A DNA stretch of 64,000 bases, from positions 1 through 64,000 of the forward strand of contig RSEH01000194.1 of the NCBI GenBank assembly GCA_006503475.1, read 5' to 3'. This stretch comes from Stentor roeselii (Eukaryota; Ciliophora; Heterotrichea; Heterotrichida; Stentoridae). A program made the translations under genes and the position numbers. Of this stretch, positions 54,428 to 61,922 are shown in pieces; position 1 is the first letter of the stretch, and every line of letters starts with the position of its first letter. The notes below the pieces were generated by a model. That model saw only the letters and a program-made list of their open reading frames with translations. It did no database searches and was not told the origin of the DNA.

Positions 54428-55213
54428 ATGGAACCTATTCCTTCAGGTCTCTCTCTTAGAAAATGTAGTTCTGCTTTTTTTGAATCTGAAGAATTTTACA
54501 GGGAAAACTCGCAGTTCTTCTCATTTGGACCAAGCCAAACTGCAGTCAGGATGATTGTAAACATTGTGAATAATGAGAAAATTCCGCCTGAGTTATTAAA
54601 TCTACAGCTACAACAAATCGCTCTTCAGATCATGCAAGAAACTGCTTTAAATGAACTGCAAATCACTATATGGAGTATTTTTATTGAAAATTTCGTGTGG
54701 AATGAAAAGCAGAAGCCGATAAGAACAGTTTTAATTTATGCAGCTTTGAGAGCGAAAGAGTATTTAGGTGAAAAAGTAGAGTTTTTCATCATTAAGTACT
54801 CAGAAAAAGACACTTATTTCAGGATTCATTATCAAAGATGGATTGCCGACAAGTTATTTGAAGTGAGTTTAAAAGATCTGAATATACAATACCAGAAACT
54901 ATCAAAAGGAAAAGGAATTAAAGTTAACTACAGCTTTGTAGTAGATGACATCTTGCTTCACTATCAGCCTTACAACCGTCCAGTCCTTGCACCAATCCAA
55001 GAAGCAGAAGCTTTAACAGAAACACATGAAAATGAAATCTTTCCAGCGAATTTAATGCCTTTAGACAGTGAAACTCCTGACATTTTAGATTATTCTGAAT
55101 TGATTCCTCCTCTTTTAGTCCACAACACCTCGAAATCGTTGACTTCAAACGATTTCACAGTTTCTATCTTCCTTGCTACCAACAGTTGGGCGCCTGACCG
55201 GCCTAATAATTAA
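54428..55213 (+). CDS. Unrecognised paralogous family, member B (261 aa)
   Basis: No known domain, but residues about 20-180 align with the AT-hook protein at 46235: LNELQITIWSIFIENFVW, RAKEYLGEK, KDLNIQYQKLSK and FVVDDILLHYQ correspond in order and spacing, and the segment before them (RMIVNIVNNEKIPPEL against HLIRKIVQGHEVPEAA) matches too. The N-terminal basic AT-hook of member A is missing here; instead there are 20 polar residues. The C-terminal 80 residues are acidic and disordered. Two diverged copies 8 kb apart imply an old duplication and a conserved function that is unknown. Single exon. Confidence 0.75.
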   Translation: MEPIPSGLSLRKCSSAFFESEEFYRENSQFFSFGPSQTAVRMIVNIVNNEKIPPELLNLQLQQIALQIMQETALNELQITIWSIFIENFVWNEKQKPIRTVLIYAALRAKEYLGEKVEFFIIKYSEKDTYFRIHYQRWIADKLFEVSLKDLNIQYQKLSKGKGIKVNYSFVVDDILLHYQPYNRPVLAPIQEAEALTETHENEIFPANLMPLDSETPDILDYSELIPPLLVHNTSKSLTSNDFTVSIFLATNSWAPDRPNN

Positions 55214-55234
55214 CCATATCTAAGTATCTTATAA

Positions 55235-56287
55235 ATGGCTCAGCTCCTCAAAGTCCTTCTGCTTCTCATCGCACTGGTCTTTAGTCAAACAGACAAAACG
55301 AAACTTGAGCAACTTCTAGAAATCCAAGGCGAAAAAGATTATGTGAGACTTACTCCAGCTCTTTTTAAGAAATTCGTGCAAAATCAATCAAGGAATTACT
55401 TGATTGTTGTTTATTTCACTACTTTTATTTATGAGTCTCAATGTGAAGGTTGTGTGAAGTTGAACCCGATATTTAAAAGACTTGCTTATTCTTATAAAGA
55501 GTCTAATGCATTTGAACCAGCGATGACAGAAGATGAAAAGCTGAAGCCTGTTATTTTCGCTGCTTTGGAGTACAGCCAGGAAAGTGTTGAAATTTTACAA
55601 AAGTTTCAATTTCAAGGACTTCCTAATCTTTTTATTTCGTCGAAGCCTTTCACAGAAGAAGGATTTTTTTACAATGTTGACCGGTCGAAAATTCTTTCTT
55701 ATAAGGAAGGAAAGGAATATAATGAGGAAAAAGTATTGAAATACCTGAATGAAAAAACAGGAAGAAAAGTTGAAATAAAAGTGCCGATGAGTGAATATTT
55801 AAAAATCTTTGTGTTTTACTCAACAATAATCACATTGACTATCTTGTTCATCAGGTCTCTTATTTATCACTTGTTTAACCCGAAGTTCTGGTGGGTGTTA
55901 TCGATGATGGTTTATATTGTTTGTCTTGGAGGTGTTGTTTATGATATCATTCATGGAGCCCCACTTGGGGAAAGCGACCCTGAAACTGGAGATCTTAGTC
56001 TCTTTGCGCAAGGACCACGGGAACAATACGTTGTTGAAGGGTTTCTGATGGCTGGAGTTATTTCGTTGTCAGGGGTCGGCCTTATCATAGTGAACCTTGC
56101 TGGGTATATCGAGGGGAAGTGGATTATTAGGCTGGTTTCTTTGATTGGCATCGCTATTTGGGTGGCCTGCGGGTACTACTCCGACTTGATCTATAGAAAA
56201 AAGGCGGAATGGTATAACCCAACCTTCCAACCACCTGAAGGTTACTTAAAGGGAAGCCTAATGTCAGACCAGGGCAATAGTTTATAA
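55235..56287 (+). CDS. OST3/OST6-type subunit of the oligosaccharyltransferase (350 aa)
   Basis: ER membrane protein of the N-glycosylation machinery (OST3/OST6, human TUSC3 and MAGT1). Signal peptide MAQLLKVLLLLIALVFSQ (1-18), a lumenal thioredoxin-like domain (about 25-170) with the redox pair QCEGCVKL, then four transmembrane helices: about 189-211, 217-238 (FWWVLSMMVYIVCLGGVVYDI), 268-290 and 295-315. This order is diagnostic. The CxxC makes mixed disulfides with substrate glycoproteins so that buried sites are glycosylated. Length is typical. ATG in CTTATAAATG. Not linked to any neighbouring pathway gene. Confidence 0.95.
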   Translation: MAQLLKVLLLLIALVFSQTDKTKLEQLLEIQGEKDYVRLTPALFKKFVQNQSRNYLIVVYFTTFIYESQCEGCVKLNPIFKRLAYSYKESNAFEPAMTEDEKLKPVIFAALEYSQESVEILQKFQFQGLPNLFISSKPFTEEGFFYNVDRSKILSYKEGKEYNEEKVLKYLNEKTGRKVEIKVPMSEYLKIFVFYSTIITLTILFIRSLIYHLFNPKFWWVLSMMVYIVCLGGVVYDIIHGAPLGESDPETGDLSLFAQGPREQYVVEGFLMAGVISLSGVGLIIVNLAGYIEGKWIIRLVSLIGIAIWVACGYYSDLIYRKKAEWYNPTFQPPEGYLKGSLMSDQGNSL

Positions 56288-56310
56288 TTAACTCCCAGTA
56301 TTCTCCATAA

Positions 56311-58092
56311 ATGAATAGAGAATATGTCCTTCCTCATATCGACCCGGCCAATCATCATCTGACTGAAAAGGCCTGCAAAGACGAAACTCTCATCAACTAC
56401 AAAAACTGGCTCATTAACAACGGCTGCATTTTTCCCAGCGTAAGTCTCAATCAGCTTGAATTCCCCGTCGCCTTCGGCGAATACGGAGTCATCGGGACCA
56501 GAGCCTTAGAAGACATTCCTTCTCTCAAGGTACAAAAAACTTAGGCTTTTTTATTCGTTCCGCTCGAAATCGTCATATCTCCTGAAAAAGTCAGAAAAAG
56601 CGAAATCTGTGAAATTCTCAGCATTTTTCCGAAACTCTTCAAAAGTCACTCAAGATGGGCGGATTACATGTTGTGGGTGTATGTTTTATATGAAAAGTTA
56701 AAAGGCCCTGAGAGTTTTTACCATCCTTACTTTGCCGCCATTGGGGAAAGTGAGATGTTGATGGACTGGACTTTGAGTGAAAAGGCGGAGTTGCAAGATA
56801 AATTTTTAGTTTTTGAAAGTAAGAAGCAAGAAAAAACAGCACTTTTTTACTATGAAAGCTTAGTTGAGGTCTTTCAGGCATTTCCTAACTTTTTCCCTCC
56901 TGATGATCTGCAAAGGGAGTTTTTTTGGTCTTATAAACTTGTAACGACTCGGTCCTTTTCTCATGGAGAAGGCATGGTCATTCCTTTGGCGGATAACTTG
57001 AATCATGAAGATGTTTATGTTGATTACTTGACCTTATCGCGAGAGTTTTTGAATCGAAAAGCTCTGGGAATAGATGAAAGCAAAGATTATAAAGACTTTT
57101 TAGGATATATTTCGAGATTTGATGGAAGGAAAAAGTTCAGAAGTCACTTGAACCGATTTGAGAAGTTAATTGATAGGATCCCTGATGCGAACTTCAACGT
57201 TTTAAGGCATATTTGGGAAGTCGATGATTTACTTTCTGGACTGCAAAGCAGCAGTGATGAGGAAGAATTTGTTGAGGAAGATGAAAGTGAATCTAATGCA
57301 GAGGAGGATGAGGATGAGGAAGACGAGGATGAAGAAAGTTCACAGGAAGAACCTCCTAGTCTTGTTATTGAAGGAAAGTATTTTGTGATGAGGACTGGCT
57401 CTGAAGGAAGCTTTTTGAAAGGATCACAGGTTTTTAACTGCTATGGAAGACTGAATAACACTGATTTGCTTAATGAATACGGATTTTGTCTACTGCCTAA
57501 TCGATATGATAGCTTGTATGTCAGGGTATAATTCAATTAGATGATCAAGTCGAAAAAAAATGATGGCATTGTTGAAGTTCCTAAAATTGAATTTAATTCT
57601 GGAAGTCGGTTGAAGGATATGATTAAAATTTATTATTTGAAGTACTACAAACTTAATGAAAACTTTTTGGAGTATTTTAGGAAAATCTTGGTGCAAAAAC
57701 CTAGTGAAAGGTTTACTGTAAGTGAAGAACTTAAAGTTGTTACTCAAGCTTCACAAGTCCTTCTCCAAATCGAATCATGTTACCCGACATCACTTGAAGA
57801 AGATGAAGAATTATTTAAGCAAGTAGAAAAACTTCCAATACGCAAATACTTCGCTTTACGTAATAATCACACAGGGTATCGAATCTCTCAAAAGCGCATT
57901 TTAAAAAGTCACTTAGAAATGATGAACTCTCTCAGAGACATTTTCTTTAACCTTCTCTTAGGTAAATCACTAGAAGAATCACATCTTCACAATAAATCAC
58001 AAGATACAATCAGAAAAATGTATCCATTTCGAAAATACCTGCAAAATCTTAGACTCAATCAAGTAAAAACAATTAAACTTAATGATTATTAG
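56311..58092 (+). CDS. SET-domain lysine methyltransferase of the SETD6/RuBisCO-LSMT class, two 15-nt introns (583 aa)
   Basis: Three open stretches join across introns 56530-56544 and 57526-57540. The split SET domain shows FGEYGVIGTRALEDI (SET-N), IPLADNLNHED (catalytic Asn-His) and FNCYGRLNNTDLLNEYGFCL (C-terminal SET), followed by a helical Rubis-subs-bind-type region (about 400-575). An extremely acidic insertion (Glu/Asp/Ser, about 35 residues near 310-345) interrupts the SET domain. Proteins of this class methylate non-histone lysines. Exon 1 alone would end after 77 codons and lacks catalytic parts. The last 14 bp overlap the coding end of the convergent channel gene. Confidence 0.9.
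56530..56544 (+). other. Intron 1 of the SET gene (15 nt)
   Basis: GTACAAAAAACTTAG. Phase 0, in-frame TAG if retained. Splicing continues the SET-N segment into LFVPLEIVIS. Confidence 0.9.
57526..57540 (+). other. Intron 2 of the SET gene (15 nt)
   Basis: GTATAATTCAATTAG. Phase 0, contains in-frame TAA and TAG. Splicing joins the SET-C region to the Rubis-subs-bind-type part. Confidence 0.88.
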
Positions 58093-59689
58093 TTTCATAA
58101 TCCACTTCACTAGGATACTTTTTAATTTCCACTTCTCTGGCACGATCATAAATTTTTTTCTTATTTGCAATTTTTTCGATTCTTTTCTGCAAGTAGTTCC
58201 ACTTTTCAACTGCGATAGAAATCACTTGCAGCTTGATATCCTCGAAGTTTTCCATGCACTTCATCAGGTTGACCTGGTCAAGTATCAGAAACTCGCATTT
58301 AGCAACAGCCTTGACATTGAAATCCCTATATTCCCTATGAAAAATCTCAGCATCTCCAAAATAATCCCCTTTATCCACCACTTCAAAAGTTCCATTTTCA
58401 TTGAAATACTCGACTTTCCCTAATATAATAAAATAAATTTCACAAGCAACATCTCCAACCCAAAAAATAGGTTCATTCATATCAAACTTGATGGGCATGA
58501 GATGCAAAATGACAGTCCTGATTAAAACTTCAGGTTTATCTTGAAAGAAAAGATTTTCATCAACTAATTTTTTGTGCATTATAAAAATAAGCTGCTGTGA
58601 AAGACGCGTCGTCAAAGAAAGGGCGAAGGACTTGTGATCCTTTCGGGTATTTTCGAGGTTGTACTTGATGTGTTTCTCTATTCTTGAGTAGAGATTGTTG
58701 GGAAGTTTGTATTTTCGGTTTAAGAGCTGAAGGTTTCGCAAGTTGTACTCGAGATGGTAATTTCGCTTTGCTTGAAGGTTTAGACTTAGACTTATTGAAC
58801 TGATTATGTAGGAAAAAAAAAATACACCGATGCCCATTGTGCAGATTGCGAAGATTTTCTCGGTATCTGTCACGGGAATTATGTCTCCGAAGCCGACTGT
58901 GAAGATTGTAGTGCTTACCCAGTAGATGCTTGCTAAGTATTTGTAACTGTCATCTTCGTCTTGGATTTTGTAATATGTGATCCATGTTTTGAAGTTCGTT
59001 TCATCCTCACCGACTGATGACCACAAACAAGCAGTAAAATGTAAAAACAAGCACAAAACCAAAAACCATAAAATTAGATTTTCCGACAAATAAGAAATAC
59101 TTGTGATCTTATTCAAAAGTTCAAAAATTTGATGAAATTTATTCGAAATCTTATGAATTCTCAACGTTTTCAAAAACCTAAAGTACCTCATCCTATGAAT
59201 CTGATATTGAAACTCAACAATCTGATAAGGAAAATTCGAAATTAAATCAACAATCATCCAAGACTTCAAATACTTAACAAAGATCTGAAATCCAGCAGTA
59301 ACGTTGCTATTATTATCATAAACTCCAGTAAAGCAAAAAATTAACATATCAACAAAAAACACAAAATCGACAGTCGAATCAAAAGCAACCCAAATCAGTT
59401 CTTTTTCTTGATCAGACTGAAAAGTCACATTATAAGGCAAAACAATCACACTATACAAAATCAACAAAAATATGAAACTGTCCCAAATGGCCTTAGGTGT
59501 ATAATTAGGACTAATAAAGCACTTCTTCTCTCGAACAGGTGTAAGTTTTTTCAAGCCATTTTCAATCATATTGCATTCCTCTTCAATCTCCTGCACAATC
59601 GAGCTTCTTCTAAAAAGCTGAGGCGACAATTTAAGTGAAAGAGACCTTTTCGCCAATTGTTTGTTTTTCATATGTCCAAAGCTGCTCAT
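58079..59689 (-). CDS. Voltage-gated cation channel with cNMP-binding-like domain, CNG/HCN/KCNH class (536 aa)
   Basis: Six-helix channel subunit. S1 is about 72-92, S2 and S3 near 105-165, S4 carries spaced Arg/Lys (RMRYFRFLKTLRIHKI), S5 follows at about 195, and the pore has the K+ filter TVGFGD in a TIFTVGFGDIIPVTDTE context, then S6. C-linker helices lead to a cNMP-binding-like domain (about 400-505) with IFWVGDVACEIYFIILGKVEYF. Its phosphate cassette reads FGDAEIFHREYRDFNVKA: Glu of FGE is replaced and the usual Arg-Thr/Ala-Ser is missing, so cyclic nucleotide binding may be lost, as in KCNH channels. Such K+ channels shape ciliary and cortical excitability in ciliates. Confidence 0.93.
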   Translation of the reverse strand: MSSFGHMKNKQLAKRSLSLKLSPQLFRRSSIVQEIEEECNMIENGLKKLTPVREKKCFISPNYTPKAIWDSFIFLLILYSVIVLPYNVTFQSDQEKELIWVAFDSTVDFVFFVDMLIFCFTGVYDNNSNVTAGFQIFVKYLKSWMIVDLISNFPYQIVEFQYQIHRMRYFRFLKTLRIHKISNKFHQIFELLNKITSISYLSENLILWFLVLCLFLHFTACLWSSVGEDETNFKTWITYYKIQDEDDSYKYLASIYWVSTTIFTVGFGDIIPVTDTEKIFAICTMGIGVFFFSYIISSISLSLNLQAKRNYHLEYNLRNLQLLNRKYKLPNNLYSRIEKHIKYNLENTRKDHKSFALSLTTRLSQQLIFIMHKKLVDENLFFQDKPEVLIRTVILHLMPIKFDMNEPIFWVGDVACEIYFIILGKVEYFNENGTFEVVDKGDYFGDAEIFHREYRDFNVKAVAKCEFLILDQVNLMKCMENFEDIKLQVISIAVEKWNYLQKRIEKIANKKKIYDRAREVEIKKYPSEVDYETNNH

Positions 59690-59758
59690 TTTTATATAAT
59701 CAAAGAATTGAATAATCTAAATTCAAACATCTTCTATTTTTCTATATCTCTATAATTC

Positions 59759-61087
59759 ATGTCTTTTCTTCCCACCTACGGCAAAAAATCAGCTTTCAAA
59801 AGAAACGTGTTTCAAGCCGTGATATCAAAAAGTGCAAACAAGTCACAAAGTGAGCAGTTCTCATCAGAGTTAAAAAATCTTGACGTGAAATGTATTTGGG
59901 TGTGCATTGTTGCAAGGACTCCTGATTACGAGTACTCTTATGAAGAAGAAGAAGGAGCCAGTAGTAAATTGTCAGGACTATTGAAAAGAATGGCGATTTC
60001 TGGAGTCATTGTCGGTGTAAGGCTCTGGCCTGACGGGTCTTTGCCTCAACATGACGTTTTTCGAATGATGATCAGCTGCAGCAAAGACCTGCTCATCGAT
60101 TTCGTCACTCCCGTTCAGACTGTGAAAGAAGAAGTGACTTCAAGAAGACCTCATGTTATTGAGTTGGAAACCGTCAGTCATGAAGGCCGAAGAACAGTTT
60201 CTTTTGACAGTTTAGGAAAAAACAGCTCAGTTAAAATTCCGATGATCAAGGCAAAGACTCGACAAAACAGAATTATTGAAAAAATTCAAGAAAGTGATAT
60301 AAAAGCTTTACAGGATTTTATTAATCATTCGATTATTGGAAAACTTTTAATTGTGTTACTTGTTTTGCTTCAGAAGCAGAAACCGACTACGACTCTTGCA
60401 AGACAGTTTTTCGCTTCTAATAATATTCAAGGGTTAATGAAAAATCTTGACTTGGCCACCTTGTCCAAGGTGCAACTTGCAAGAGCTTCAAAGTTATTTA
60501 AAACTCTTTCAGACTACCCAAGTAGTTACTTCGAAAAGATATCAAAACCTGCTGCATTGATTTTTGAATTTGTGAAAAGTGTTTTGAGTTCTGATAATTC
60601 TCTGATTTCCTTGCCTTCAGTGCAGAAAAGAATTGACTGTAAAGGAGAGTATCTTAAGTCGAAATATGTGAGAAGTATTTAGGTTGTTTTTAATGTCGGA
60701 AAAGAAATTTTCCCTGAAGCGATTCCTGAAATTAAAGAATCGACTCCAACACCTGAACCTGATCCAGTTGATCAGCTTAAAAACTTGTCGATCAGGAAAA
60801 ATCGACTTGATGAAGGAGTTGAAGAGGAAGAAATGGATCAGGTGTTTGTTGATGAGAAGTTTAAGATGGCTAGGAAGAATAGGCTTGAGGAAGAAGCTAT
60901 TATTAGTCGATTAATCAACTTGAATCCCGATGATATTGACCCTGAGGTCAAAATTGACTTCGTTTTAACTGATGACGATGTTATTAAGTTCTTGGCTAAT
61001 GAGGAACTTGAAAATCAACCTACTGATTTGTTGTTAAAACTTGCTGCTAGGTTGAAAGAAAGAAGAGAAAGGCACTCTTTAGGTTGA
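59759..61087 (+). CDS. Unknown protein, one 15-nt intron (437 aa)
   Basis: Exons 59759-60667 and 60683-61087 join in frame across a 15-nt intron. Residues 1-130 are mixed alpha/beta (LDVKCIWVCIVAR, ISGVIVGVRLWPDG, HDVFRMMISCSKDLLIDFVTPVQ). About 180-300 is helical (FINHSIIGKLLIVLLVLLQKQK, LARQFFASNNIQGLMKNLDLATL). The C-terminal 130 residues, from exon 2, are acidic with LINLNPDDIDPEVKIDFVLTDDDVIKFLANEEL and a charged coil. No family is recognised. Full-length open frame and splicing support a real gene. The next gene begins 17 bp after the stop on the same strand. Confidence 0.7.
60668..60682 (+). other. Intron of the unknown gene (15 nt)
   Basis: GTGAGAAGTATTTAG, the second intron starting GTG. 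Phase 0, in-frame TAG if retained. Confidence 0.85.
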
Positions 61088-61104
61088 ATGTAAATAAGCT
61101 AAAA

Positions 61105-61911
61105 ATGTTCTTCTTTATGCTAGAAATCATTCAAGTTCTATCACTATCCAAGCCAGTACCCTCTATTCAGGAAGTAATTCTAATCGACCCAGTGCCTCGA
61201 GAAGGAACATCAAGTTGGAAGATCGACTCATCTCCATGTGGAGGAGCTTCAAAAGGTTTATCTCACAGTTTGATCGACCCTGACTCTTACCACCCAATAA
61301 CCTGGACGACTTTGACGCCATCACAAGGAGCAAACTGCACAGTGCGACTTCTTTACTCCGACACATCATTTCAAGTACTTCCTCTTCACAATGAAAAAAG
61401 TGAAAACGGTTGGTTCGCTTGCGGGCGCCGGGCAAGTCAATACGAAACAGTTTCAATCATAATTCCAAAACAAGTAAAATGCTCAGACTGTACCTTTCAA
61501 TTCATTTTCAAGACCTTTCAAGGCGCTTCTTATCAATGCGCCGATGTGAGCATCAACCCTTCCGCACATCAGAGCTGTAAAGGAAAATGCAAGAATAAAG
61601 GAAGCTGTGAAGACAATCTTTGCATCTGTGCAAAAGGATTCGTTGGCACTTTTTGTGAAATTTCTAATGAAAGTGAAGAAGGTTCGAGTAATCTTGGAAC
61701 TTTTTTTGTTTTTTTAGTGCTTTTAATTGTTGCTTCGGTTTTACTCGCTTTGATTTTTTATTGGAAGTACCCGGAAAGGGTCTCTGAAGCTGCGAAGTCG
61801 ATTATGAGCAGAATTAGCATTGGATCTGTTGGGGATTATCAGAGAGGTAGACATGAGCATATTGCTGTTGATATTAACAGAGAATCTTCGAGTTCTAGTG
61901 ATCGGGGTTAA
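61105..61911 (+). CDS. Type I membrane protein with EGF-like domain (268 aa)
   Basis: The first usable ATG is at 61105; it opens a signal peptide (MFFFMLEIIQVLSLS). The ectodomain (about 20-160) has paired Cys and segments SSPCGGASKG, CTVRLLYSD, WFACGRR, CSDCTFQFIFKTF and YQCADVSI. The Cys pattern with PCGG near the start and CADV at the end slightly resembles BIM1/X325-type copper-binding ectodomains, but the N-terminal His of those is absent, so this is only a hint. An EGF-like module follows (CKGKCKNKGSCEDNLCICAKGF), then a single transmembrane helix (about 202-224) and a short basic cytoplasmic tail. A cell-surface receptor or adhesion protein is likely. Confidence 0.75.
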   Translation: MFFFMLEIIQVLSLSKPVPSIQEVILIDPVPREGTSSWKIDSSPCGGASKGLSHSLIDPDSYHPITWTTLTPSQGANCTVRLLYSDTSFQVLPLHNEKSENGWFACGRRASQYETVSIIIPKQVKCSDCTFQFIFKTFQGASYQCADVSINPSAHQSCKGKCKNKGSCEDNLCICAKGFVGTFCEISNESEEGSSNLGTFFVFLVLLIVASVLLALIFYWKYPERVSEAAKSIMSRISIGSVGDYQRGRHEHIAVDINRESSSSSDRG

Positions 61912-61922
61912 TGGATTACTAA

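Noticed and set aside
54414-54428. Fusion of the MGCC protein with paralogous family member B
   Set aside because: No 15-nt GT-AG intron removes the TGA and restores the frame; each has its own ATG.
57541-58092. A separate 183-residue gene after the SET gene
   Set aside because: It joins the SET gene in frame across a standard 15-nt intron and forms the expected C-terminal region of that enzyme class.
61084-61104. Start of the EGF-domain protein at 61084, overlapping the upstream stop
   Set aside because: The codon is TTG; the ATG at 61105 begins a good signal peptide.
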